Assembly: GCA_964590835.1 (NCBI GenBank)
Contig: CAZPYD010000011.1
Span: forward strand, 1 to 22,204
DNA from: CAZPYD01 sp964590835
Lineage (GTDB): Bacteria > Patescibacteriota > Minisyncoccia > JAHISW01 > Tagabacteraceae
Length of the DNA stretch: 22,204 nt
Direction: 5' to 3'
This document shows, piece by piece, positions 8,554 to 16,061 of this stretch (position 1 is the stretch's first letter; each line of letters begins with the position of its first letter). The notes beneath the pieces were generated by a model. That model searched no databases. It was given only the letters and a program-made list of their open reading frames with translations, and was not told where the DNA came from. The position numbers and the translations under genes are program-made.

Positions 8554-9502
8554 TGTGTTTTAAGTGAAGCTTAATATCAAAAAAATCTTTATTGTTTGAT
8601 GTGTAATAAACTCTCGAAATCATTTCAGCCATAAGACCAAAGAAAATAAACTGAATACCAATAATAAAACAAATTGCAGAAACCATTAAGCCAGCTATGT
8701 TTTGTGTCGCAGATTGTTCAAAAAAATATTTTAATATATATACATATCCAATCCCGATTATACCTAAAGCTGACAATAACACCCCTAAAGAACCAAAAAT
8801 AACAAAAGGTGTTTTAGAATATTTTGTTAAAAATTTTATTAAAATCAAATCGAGAAAAACCTTTGGAATTTTTTTTAATCCATAATTAGAAGAGCCATTT
8901 TCTCTTAATCTAATCTCTATTGGTACTTCTTTTATCTTCATCCCTTTATAATAAATTAAAGCACCAATAAACCTGTGTAAATTTCCTGATAAGTCCAAGT
9001 TTTTTAAAATTTTACCACGATACGCTTTCATGGTCGCACCAAAATAATTCATTTTTACTCCAGTAATTTTTGAAATTATCTTATGAGCTATTTTAGACAA
9101 TAAAAACTTAAGCTTTGAACTGTCCTTATCTTTTATTTTCCAACTACTTACTACATCATACCCCTCTTCCATTGCAGAAATAAATTTTGGTATATACTTA
9201 GGATCATGCTGACCATCTCCATCCATAGCTAAAATAATATTTCCTGAAGATATTTTAAAACCACTCCTAAGAGCTATTGTTTGTCCATTATTGCCTAATA
9301 AAGAAATTACTTGAATATTTATGTCTTTTTTAAAAATCTCTTTCAAAATTCCAAGAGAAGAGTCGGTACTACAATCGTCAACAAAAATAATTTCATACTC
9401 CTTTCCTGTTGCATCTAAAACATTCTTTAGCTCCATATAAAGTTTTATTATTTCATCTTCTTCGTTGTATATAGGAATTACTATTGAAATATCTTTACCC
9501 AT
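8546..9502 (-). CDS. GT2 polyprenyl-phosphate glycosyltransferase (GtrB/CsbB/ArnC/FlmF-like)
   Basis: A 318-residue membrane-anchored GT2 enzyme. The GT-A domain shows SIVIPIYNEEDEI (6-18), the nucleotide-binding FVDDCSTDSS (40-49) and the metal-binding MDGDGQHDP (93-101). The later LRENGSSNYGLKK matches the family's RxxGxSxY signature. Two hydrophobic C-terminal segments (about 233-257 and 270-293) give the usual GtrB/CsbB topology. Such enzymes move a sugar from a nucleotide to undecaprenyl phosphate on the cytoplasmic face. The start lies 8 bases inside the deacetylase gene upstream and the stop overlaps the radical SAM gene by 8, so translation is probably coupled. The partner deacetylase suggests an N-acetylated hexosamine as the sugar; this is inferred from context. 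Confidence 0.9.
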   Translation of the reverse strand: MGKDISIVIPIYNEEDEIIKLYMELKNVLDATGKEYEIIFVDDCSTDSSLGILKEIFKKDINIQVISLLGNNGQTIALRSGFKISSGNIILAMDGDGQHDPKYIPKFISAMEEGYDVVSSWKIKDKDSSKLKFLLSKIAHKIISKITGVKMNYFGATMKAYRGKILKNLDLSGNLHRFIGALIYYKGMKIKEVPIEIRLRENGSSNYGLKKIPKVFLDLILIKFLTKYSKTPFVIFGSLGVLLSALGIIGIGYVYILKYFFEQSATQNIAGLMVSAICFIIGIQFIFFGLMAEMISRVYYTSNNKDFFDIKLHLKHND

Positions 9503-10334
9503 AATTTTTAAAATTAATTAAGTTAATTTTTTCTTTTCTTATAAATTCCCTTAAACTTTTTTCTTTTAAAATATTTGTCTCTTGTTCTCTTATTTTTAGC
9601 TCTGAAGTGCTTATTGTTTTAGATAAAAAATTATCTCTATAAATAGGGTGAACTATAAACTCTGTTAATCTCTCTGGTAAATTTTTTATCAAATTTTTTG
9701 TTTGTTTTGTTTTCCCTGGACGTTCGGAGAGACCTATTGTATTATTTATTGTTATTAAATTTTGATAATATTTTTTATCTATCTTTGATAGTTGATTTAA
9801 AACAATTGATTTAAAACTAAAAACAAACGGGTCTTCTTTAATAATTCTAACAAATTTAATATTGTATTCTTTCGCTAATCTACAAACTATTTCAAAAACT
9901 GAAGGCCATACATGCAAATGATTTTCACTATCTAAATGTGTTGGATTTATCCCAGATTCTAAAATTTTTTCTATTTGTACGCGCAACTCTTTCTCTATTT
10001 CTTTAATTTTGATATTACGGGTAATTAATTTAGGAACAATCTTTCTTAAATCAGCAAAAAATAACCCTTCTTTATTTATTAAACTTCTTACTTCTTGCTT
10101 TGGTAACACAGGAGAAAAACGGAAAAAATTTAAATGAACACCTACACCCAAACCAGGCATCTTTTTTGCTCGAAAAACAGCATCCTTGAAAGCTGGGGCA
10201 TTAGCAGTTAAACTTGTGCTTGTGACTACCCCTTCTTTAAAACAATCTTCAATGGCTCTGTTTACACCCTCAGACCAACCAAAATCGTCGGCATTAACAA
10301 CAAGAAATTTACTAAACCTTTTTATTTTTGTCAT
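9495..10334 (-). CDS. ChbG/YdjC-family carbohydrate deacetylase (NaxD/HpnK-like)
   Basis: A 279-residue protein close to the family's usual length. Visible motifs are VVNADDFGWSEGVN (12-25) with the acidic pair D16-D17, GVGVHLNF (63-70) with H67, and THLDSENHLHVWP (132-144) with H133, which together form the metal and catalytic site. TEFIVHP near residue 230 matches the late His-Pro motif. The more usual HxDSHxHVH reads HLDSENHLH here, so one histidine is replaced by glutamate. Known members de-N-acetylate chitooligosaccharides (ChbG) or undecaprenyl-phosphate N-acetylgalactosamine (NaxD of Francisella). The 8-base overlap with a polyprenyl-phosphate GT2 favours the second kind of role. It heads the seven-gene minus-strand run. 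No Shine-Dalgarno precedes its ATG, and the best -10 sits so close that the mRNA may be leaderless. Confidence 0.87.
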   Translation of the reverse strand: MTKIKRFSKFLVVNADDFGWSEGVNRAIEDCFKEGVVTSTSLTANAPAFKDAVFRAKKMPGLGVGVHLNFFRFSPVLPKQEVRSLINKEGLFFADLRKIVPKLITRNIKIKEIEKELRVQIEKILESGINPTHLDSENHLHVWPSVFEIVCRLAKEYNIKFVRIIKEDPFVFSFKSIVLNQLSKIDKKYYQNLITINNTIGLSERPGKTKQTKNLIKNLPERLTEFIVHPIYRDNFLSKTISTSELKIREQETNILKEKSLREFIRKEKINLINFKNYG

Positions 10335-10380
10335 ATGGACTTATTATTATAAAATAACGTATTGAGGGTATTTTTTCAAC
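10335..10380. promoter_or_regulatory. Divergent promoter interval between deacetylase and flippase genes
   Basis: This 46-base interval is the only divergent one in the window, so both transcripts must start in or near it. For the minus strand, TTGAAA (complement of 10374-10379), a 17-base spacer and TATTTT (complement of 10351-10356) make a plausible sigma-70 pair. A consensus TATAAT (complement of 10346-10351) overlaps it and would start the RNA within a few bases of the ATG at 10334. For the plus strand, TATAAA at 10348-10353 is a weaker -10 with no good -35. GAGGG at 10364-10368 lies 12 bases before the flippase ATG, rather far for a ribosome site. These assignments are by eye. Confidence 0.45.
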
Positions 10381-11631
10381 ATGAAAAGCAAAATCTTAAA
10401 TATAATAGATTTTTTAAGTAAAACACTACGTACTGATCTGCGATATATTATTAGTGGTATTTTTTGGTTTGGTTCAGAACATTTTGTTACCACGCTTACT
10501 GGTCTTGCTACGGCAGTTGTCTTTGCCAATCTTATCGTGCCCGAAACATACGGAACGTATAAATATGTCTTGTCTCTTCTTCCTTTTCTTGGTATTACTA
10601 CTCTTTCAAAAATAAACGATTCTCTTACTGTTAGCGTTGCTAAAGGGTTTGAGGGAGACATAATAAATGCATTAAAAACAAAAATTAAATGGGGCTTGCT
10701 TGGATCTATGGCAGGTTTTATTCTCAGTTTATATTATTACACCAGAGGAAACCAAGAGTTAGCCATACTTATTTCGATTATGGCAATCTTCATACCTGTA
10801 TTCAATAACCCTCTTATCTATTCAAATTTCTTAACAGGAAAGAAAAAATTTAAACCTCTTGCAATACTTCATAGTATCTCATCTGTTATATATTCTATAC
10901 TTATCATTGGAACAATTATTCTCTCTAAAAATGTTATTATCATAATAACCGTATATTTCTTAACCAACACCATCATTAGATTCTCGGCTTTAATTTATAC
11001 CTTAAAAAAATATCCTCCAAACAAAAATACCGAAGAAAAGACAATCCCCTACGGAAAAAAAATAAGCATTCTTGAGGTTGTTAATGTTATCTCGGCGTCA
11101 ATAGATAATATATTAGTTTTCCATTATTTAGGTGCTGTAGAACTTGCAGCTTATGTTTTTATTAAAAAAGTTCCAGACAATCTTAAATTTTTTCCACGAT
11201 TTATAACAACTCTCACTGTACCCAAATTTTCAAAAAGAGATATTGGCAGCCCTACTATTAAAAAAGAAGTGCGGAGGAAAACTATCTTTTATGTTCTGGG
11301 GGTTACAGGGATTATCACAGCCTACATAGTAGCTGCTCCATGGATTTTTAAAATTCTTTTTGCTCCATACCAAGAATATGTTTTTCTTTCACAAATATAT
11401 GCTTTTTCATATATTGTTAATTTTGGTGGATTATTTTTAAGTTTTGTTGAAACAAACAGAAAAACAAAAAGTGTTTTATCTATGCATCTAATTACTTCTG
11501 TGATGACGACTTTGATTATTTTTGTTTCTATAAAATACTATGGATTAATTGGCCTAGTTATCGGATATTCCGTAGTCCGCTTCTCTGCTTCTTCTGTCCG
11601 CGCGTTATTTTTTCAAAAGGCAACAAAATAA
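10381..11631 (+). CDS. Wzx-type oligosaccharide flippase (PST/MATE-like)
   Basis: A 416-residue integral membrane protein with about twelve hydrophobic segments. After a short N-terminal helix, GIFWFGSEHFVTTLTGLATA and the following FANLIVPETYGTYKYVLS form the typical start of polysaccharide-biosynthesis flippases (G-x-Y-G region of the first helix pair). A mid-protein break (KNTEEKTIPYGKKISILE) separates the two halves, and DNILVFHYLGAVELAAYVFIKKV matches the family's second-half start. The likely role is to turn a lipid-linked oligosaccharide across the cytoplasmic membrane. It is the only plus-strand gene between two minus-strand operons, divergent from the deacetylase and convergent with a GT4 gene two bases away. 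It may therefore be controlled separately. Polyprenyl-linked glycan as substrate is inferred from the neighbours. Confidence 0.85.
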   Translation: MKSKILNIIDFLSKTLRTDLRYIISGIFWFGSEHFVTTLTGLATAVVFANLIVPETYGTYKYVLSLLPFLGITTLSKINDSLTVSVAKGFEGDIINALKTKIKWGLLGSMAGFILSLYYYTRGNQELAILISIMAIFIPVFNNPLIYSNFLTGKKKFKPLAILHSISSVIYSILIIGTIILSKNVIIIITVYFLTNTIIRFSALIYTLKKYPPNKNTEEKTIPYGKKISILEVVNVISASIDNILVFHYLGAVELAAYVFIKKVPDNLKFFPRFITTLTVPKFSKRDIGSPTIKKEVRRKTIFYVLGVTGIITAYIVAAPWIFKILFAPYQEYVFLSQIYAFSYIVNFGGLFLSFVETNRKTKSVLSMHLITSVMTTLIIFVSIKYYGLIGLVIGYSVVRFSASSVRALFFQKATK

Positions 11632-11633
11632 AT

Positions 11634-12845
11634 TTAAACGTTTATGTGTTTTTTATAATGCTCTAATAATTTTTCTGTATACTCATTTAGAGAAAACTGA
11701 ATTCTTAAGCGTTGGTAACCCGCTTCACCAAATTTGCTAGCCAAATCCTTATTAGACAATATTTCTACAACTTTTTTCGCCAAATCTTTTTTATTAAATG
11801 GATTTATCACAAACCCGATTTTGCCATCCAAGATAAATTCCTTGCCTCCACCAAAACAAGTCGTAACCACCGGCTTTTTATGTAATACTGCCTCCAAATT
11901 AACCCCTGGGAAAGAATCAAAACAAAGAGAAGGATTAACAACAACACTCACTTTTTTATATATCTCCTCTATTTTTTCTTTATTTATCCAGCCAAAAACC
12001 TTTATATCTTTAGAGTCTATATTCTTCTCCAAAACATAGCTTTTTATTTTATCTTTTTCGTCTTCATCTGCCCCTGCAAAAATTATTTTTGCTTGAGGTA
12101 CTTCTTTTTTCACTAATGGAAAACAATCCAAAAGTGCATAAACTCCCTTTGCTTCGTTTATTCTTCCGTATAAAAAAATCGTTTTTAATTCAAATCCGGA
12201 AAATTCTGGTTCTTTTCCGGAAATAGGTAACGCATTATGTAAAACTGTCGTGTTATTTATTCCGTTTTGATTTAAGGCTTTTTCCAGCTCTCTGCTAACA
12301 ACAAAAATCTTATCTATATATTTTAGATATCTTTTTATCAAAATATTTCTAAAAGGATTATATCTTTTTTTTGCTGCTTTTAAATTGTCTAGCCAATTTA
12401 CTTTGTAATTTATTTCTTCACAATCTCTTTCTTTAGGAAAAAATTTTCCATAATTAAACATCATAAAATCTCTTGCGTGAATAAAAATAGCTTTTGAATA
12501 TTTTTTAGCAATTTTTAAGCAAGAGTAAGATAAATGAGTATGTACTATATCTGCATGAACAACCTCTGGCCTTATTCTTTTTATTATTTTTTTTACCTTA
12601 CTAACAACAAAAGGGTTATAAATACTTAAATAATCCCTTAAATAAACTGGATATCTTGAATATACATTAAAAATTTTTATACCATCCCTTTCCTCTTCAA
12701 TCTCTTGTTCTTTTTTCTGACAAGAAGTAATAAAAAAAACCTCATGACCAAGCTTCGTCAATCTTGTGGCCACTTCAAAGTTTCTTTTTCCTGGCCCACC
12801 AATATTCCTTGGCGGTATAAAATCAGCTAAAAATAATATTTTCAT
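11634..12845 (-). CDS. GT4-family glycosyltransferase (GT-B fold)
   Basis: A 403-residue cytoplasmic enzyme. The N-terminal acceptor domain starts with FLADFIPPRNIGGPGKRNFE (5-24), the glycine-rich loop seen in GT4 enzymes. The donor domain starts near residue 222 (TIFLYGRINEAKGVYALL) and holds the E-x7-E-like element as D310-SFPGVNL-E318, with aspartate in the first position. FGGGKEFILDGKIGFVI then matches the nucleotide-sugar pocket. It probably adds one sugar to a lipid-linked glycan; donor and linkage cannot be read from sequence. It is the last gene of the minus-strand run. Its start lies 23 bases inside the upstream GT4 gene, and it ends two bases from the convergent flippase gene, with no clear terminator between them. 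Confidence 0.88.
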   Translation of the reverse strand: MKILFLADFIPPRNIGGPGKRNFEVATRLTKLGHEVFFITSCQKKEQEIEEERDGIKIFNVYSRYPVYLRDYLSIYNPFVVSKVKKIIKRIRPEVVHADIVHTHLSYSCLKIAKKYSKAIFIHARDFMMFNYGKFFPKERDCEEINYKVNWLDNLKAAKKRYNPFRNILIKRYLKYIDKIFVVSRELEKALNQNGINNTTVLHNALPISGKEPEFSGFELKTIFLYGRINEAKGVYALLDCFPLVKKEVPQAKIIFAGADEDEKDKIKSYVLEKNIDSKDIKVFGWINKEKIEEIYKKVSVVVNPSLCFDSFPGVNLEAVLHKKPVVTTCFGGGKEFILDGKIGFVINPFNKKDLAKKVVEILSNKDLASKFGEAGYQRLRIQFSLNEYTEKLLEHYKKHINV

Positions 12846-13935
12846 ACTTATTTATTATATTATCCCAAGAATGCTCCCTTGCCCAGTTTAAGGAGTTTTG
12901 AGACATTTTTTGATACATCTCCTCGTTTTTAAATAAAATTATTATTTTCTCTGCTATATCTTTTATATCCCTCTCCTTTGCTAAAAACCCATTATAACCG
13001 TCCTTGATGGCATCTTCTACTCCACTACCAGACATTCCTACCACAGGAATACTATGGGCATTCGCCTCTAAATATATAAGACCAAATCCTTCAAAATTAT
13101 ATTCCCTACTAACTGGAGTTAGAGCAAAAACTTTTGCTTTTTTATAAAGATTGTTTATATATTCATCACTAATATTTTCAAAAAATTTTATTTTATCAGA
13201 AATTTTTAATTCATCAGCAAGATCAAATACTTCATTATAATAACTTTTATCAACTCCAGCACCTCCACCAACAAAACACTCTAAGCTTGGAACCTCTTTT
13301 ACAACTATTGCCAACGCCCTAATCAAATACTTAAAACCTTTTCTTTCTTTGAACGCCCCCAAACTCATTAAAACATTTTCCTTTTTTATTTGCTCAACAT
13401 CCCATTCTTTTTTAAAATTCTCTAAATTTACTCCGTTTGGAATAACTACCAAGTTTTGCAGATTAACATGTTCTAAGATTTTATTTTTTGTAAAATTGCT
13501 AACACAAATAATTTTTTTAGCCCGTCTGTAGGCAAACTTCTGCAAAAAGGCAAAGAACTTATACCTAAAAAACGCGACAGTATAAGTACCGTGCATCAAA
13601 AGAAAATATCTTTTTTGTAAAAACTTTGCTAAGAAAAAAGTAAAAAAAGAATAAATCTCTACTATACATTGAATGCTGTCACACTCTTTTATTTCTTTTC
13701 TATATTTGAATAACTTAAGAAGCGGAATCCCAAAAAAGAAAAAATTCTTCTTGAAACTCATTGGTGAATACAACACTGGAATTTGTTTTATGTCTTTTAA
13801 TTCTTTATTTTCTTTTTGGCAAACGACCAACACTTCTATCCCCTTCTTTTTAAAAGATTCTATTAATTCAAGAGAGACACGGCCATATCCGCTTTTTGAT
13901 CTAATTTCACTAGTGACAAGCAATAATTTATGCAT
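12823..13935 (-). CDS. GT4-family glycosyltransferase (GT-B fold)
   Basis: A 370-residue enzyme. The N-terminus carries SKSGYGRVSLELIESFKKKG (13-32), the acceptor-domain glycine loop. VSNFTKNKI and VVIPNGVNLENF (about 145-174) mark the domain junction typical of GT4, and LGAFKERKGFKYLI opens the donor domain. The canonical E-x7-E element is E282-GFGLIYL-E290, followed by PVVGMSGSGVEDAI. All expected motifs are present, so it should be active. It overlaps the downstream GT4 gene by 23 bases and the upstream radical SAM gene by 8. It probably works in sequence with the adjoining GT4 enzyme on the same glycan; donor unknown. No Shine-Dalgarno precedes the ATG, which follows an A-rich stretch. 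The stop is TGA. Confidence 0.9.
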   Translation of the reverse strand: MHKLLLVTSEIRSKSGYGRVSLELIESFKKKGIEVLVVCQKENKELKDIKQIPVLYSPMSFKKNFFFFGIPLLKLFKYRKEIKECDSIQCIVEIYSFFTFFLAKFLQKRYFLLMHGTYTVAFFRYKFFAFLQKFAYRRAKKIICVSNFTKNKILEHVNLQNLVVIPNGVNLENFKKEWDVEQIKKENVLMSLGAFKERKGFKYLIRALAIVVKEVPSLECFVGGGAGVDKSYYNEVFDLADELKISDKIKFFENISDEYINNLYKKAKVFALTPVSREYNFEGFGLIYLEANAHSIPVVGMSGSGVEDAIKDGYNGFLAKERDIKDIAEKIIILFKNEEMYQKMSQNSLNWAREHSWDNIINKYENIIFS

Positions 13936-15325
13936 TTTTTTTAATAAACTTAATTGGTCGATATGCTGTTTTAGCTAAAAGATAAAGTATTGGAGTTTTT
14001 ATAATAAATTTTCTAATATTCAAAAATTTTTCTTTTATTGCTTTTTTCTTATCATAAGACCAATAAACCTTAAACTTAAAATTTTTCACAGCTCTTTCAA
14101 TTTCCTTTGCTGAGATAGTAGGCAATCTTAAAACAGATTTTTCCATATAAGAATCCTCGTATTCTTTACCGACATAACCCTTTTCAAAACATAAATCCCC
14201 TAAAAAAGTCATAGGATAAGGGTAAAAAGCTGTCACCTGCATAAAACTCGGTTTAACTCTCTTGTTTAAATTAATTGTTTCTTGAATAGTCTTTTTGGTT
14301 TCCCCGGGAACACCAATAATATTAAAGGAAAAAGTATCTATCCCAAACTCTTTTGCCAAATCAAAAGTCTTAATAATATCTTCATTTGAAAAGTTTCTTT
14401 TCATAATAGATTTTCTTAAATTCAAATCCCCCGACTCAATGCCAATTTTTATCATTCTACACCCCGCTTTTTTCAATATTCGCATATCTTCTTTTTCTAT
14501 TGTACCTGGTCTAATATTGCACTCAAAAGTTACTCCCCAATTTTTAGATGCCAATTTTTCACAAAATTCTCTCATCCATACTTTATTTAAAGAAAAAGTG
14601 TCATCATCAAGTTTAAAATATTTAAAACCGAACTCATTTCTAACTTCTTCCATTTCATCTAATGCTTGTTCTACACTACACCATCTCAAATATTGTCCTT
14701 TGCTTTGGTAGCTCTTCTTAAAGGCGTGGTTACAGCAATAAGTACATTCAAAAGGACAGCCCCGTGAAAAAATAAAACGAGGTGTTTTAGGAATATCTTC
14801 TGAAAAATATGAAAAAATCTTACGATCCGGAATGGGTAATTTATTAAGATCTTTAACCAAACCTCCTCTTTTATTTTTTATAATCTCACCGTCTTTTTCC
14901 CTAAACCAAAAATTTTCTAAATTAAAATAATCTTGCTTAGCCTCCATTCTATTTACCAATTCCAAGAAAGAAAATTCACCCTCCCCAATACAAACACCAT
15001 CAATAGGAGCGCAATCTAAAATAGACTCAGGCTTTAAAACCGTATGCACGCCTCCTACAAAAATTGGAATATTAAATTCTTTTTTTATGTAATCAGAGAT
15101 TTTACAAGCATAAAAAAACTGATGTGAGTTTGCGCCAATACCAATAATACCCGGCTGAAAACTTTTTATTTTTTGAAATAATATATCATTATCTTGAGGA
15201 TATTTATCATATTCTACTAAAGAAACTTTATGTCCTCCTTTTTTTAAAACAGAAGAAATAAAAGCCAGCCCAACATTCCACTGACATCCAGAATTTATTT
15301 TTGGTAAAATTAAAAGAATTTTCAT
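13928..15325 (-). CDS. B12-binding-domain radical SAM protein (second subfamily)
   Basis: A 465-residue protein. The N-terminal cobalamin domain (about 1-125) shows LAFISSVLKKGGHKVSLVEYD, GIIGIGANSHQ, FVGGVHTVLKPESIL and GVCIGEGEFSFLELV. The radical SAM cysteines are C190, C194 and C197 in SRGCPFECTYCCNH, followed by an extra cysteine at 198. Barrel strands include FKLDDDTFSLN, IKIGIESGD and FNIIGVPGETKKTI. The end of the barrel reads FYPYPMTFLGDL, unlike the PGTELY type at 7141-8553, and the C-terminal tail differs too, so it is a different subfamily and perhaps a different reaction. It lies between a methyltransferase (4-base gap) and a GT4 gene (8-base overlap). Modification of a glycan or lipid carbon is likely; the substrate is unknown. 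AAGAG about seven bases before the ATG is one of few possible ribosome sites here. Confidence 0.88.
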   Translation of the reverse strand: MKILLILPKINSGCQWNVGLAFISSVLKKGGHKVSLVEYDKYPQDNDILFQKIKSFQPGIIGIGANSHQFFYACKISDYIKKEFNIPIFVGGVHTVLKPESILDCAPIDGVCIGEGEFSFLELVNRMEAKQDYFNLENFWFREKDGEIIKNKRGGLVKDLNKLPIPDRKIFSYFSEDIPKTPRFIFSRGCPFECTYCCNHAFKKSYQSKGQYLRWCSVEQALDEMEEVRNEFGFKYFKLDDDTFSLNKVWMREFCEKLASKNWGVTFECNIRPGTIEKEDMRILKKAGCRMIKIGIESGDLNLRKSIMKRNFSNEDIIKTFDLAKEFGIDTFSFNIIGVPGETKKTIQETINLNKRVKPSFMQVTAFYPYPMTFLGDLCFEKGYVGKEYEDSYMEKSVLRLPTISAKEIERAVKNFKFKVYWSYDKKKAIKEKFLNIRKFIIKTPILYLLAKTAYRPIKFIKKNA

Positions 15326-15329
15326 AATC

Positions 15330-16061
15330 CTACTCTTTTCTAGTTGCTTGAATAGTAATTTGTGTATAGTAATCTTTATTTCCTCTCCTTGTTGCGTCTT
15401 TTAAAAATGGATTCTTTTTAAACCATAGTGTTAAAATATTAATTAAATATTTAAAAATTGGTCTTCTGAAAATTGGCCATCTACCAAAAGTATACAGTGA
15501 ATACCAAAAAATATGATGACTTTCTTTTATTTCTATGTTTTCAAAATCTTTTACAAGCATACTTTTTAGTTCATCTGGATAAAACTCTTTTGTGTGTTTG
15601 GGAGCAGGAATTTCTCCCAAACGATATGGTGTAGATAAAATCAATTTTCCTCCTGTCTTCAAAAGCCTAGCTATTTCATCTACATGCCCTTGATAATCTT
15701 CTAAGTGCTCTATAACATCAGCAGAAACAACAAAATCTGCAACATTATCCTCGAGCGGAACATTGTTTGCATCAGCTTCTACTGTTTTTATTTTTTTCTC
15801 TTCTCCTAAAAACTTTTGGCCAATGGCTAAAAAATCAGAAGAGTTGTCTACCGCTATCACATTAGCCCTTTTTTTTAAAATTAGAGATGTTAATGCACAA
15901 TCTCCTGCACCAAGATCTACAATAACTTTATCGCTTAAATCATTGCCTAAAAAATCAAGAATATTCTGGTATCTCGCTTTAAGATAAGCATTAAACTTAA
16001 ATATAGATTTACTAAATGCTTCTTGCCAGTGTTTATTCATGTTAAAACTTTCTTTTTTCAT
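15330..16061 (-). CDS. Class I SAM-dependent methyltransferase
   Basis: A 243-residue single-domain enzyme. Motif I is VIVDLGAGDCAL (46-57), strand 2 ends in VIAVDNSSDF with D73, VEADANNVPLEDNVADFV forms motifs II and IV, and SADVIEHLEDY precedes LKTGGKLILSTPYR. The C-terminal region (about 190-230) has aromatic and basic residues that could touch the membrane. The start chosen gives an ATGA overlap with the GT4 gene upstream; another ATG lies seven codons in (16040), so the exact N-terminus is open. It sits next to a B12 radical SAM gene, just as the methyltransferase at 6439-7137 sits next to the other one. The substrate is probably a sugar or lipid-linked glycan. Confidence 0.86.
   Translation of the reverse strand: MKKESFNMNKHWQEAFSKSIFKFNAYLKARYQNILDFLGNDLSDKVIVDLGAGDCALTSLILKKRANVIAVDNSSDFLAIGQKFLGEEKKIKTVEADANNVPLEDNVADFVVSADVIEHLEDYQGHVDEIARLLKTGGKLILSTPYRLGEIPAPKHTKEFYPDELKSMLVKDFENIEIKESHHIFWYSLYTFGRWPIFRRPIFKYLINILTLWFKKNPFLKDATRRGNKDYYTQITIQATRKE

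Noticed and set aside
9510..9530. Hairpin AAAATTAA / TTAATTTT followed by a T-rich stretch near the deacetylase-GT2 junction
   Set aside because: The stem is only A-T pairs and weak. The T-rich side is on the plus strand, opposite to transcription, so it is not a terminator.
10347..10661. 104-codon open frame on the minus strand across the divergent promoter and flippase start
   Set aside because: It is the shadow of a well-supported membrane protein on the other strand, has no recognisable domain, and would cover the only promoter interval.
12195..12221. Inverted repeat TCCGGAAAA / TTTTCCGGA with a 9-base loop inside a GT4 gene
   Set aside because: Both arms come from two Ser-Gly codon pairs in the protein (ISGKEPEFSGF). 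It lies mid-gene, so chance or codon choice explains it.
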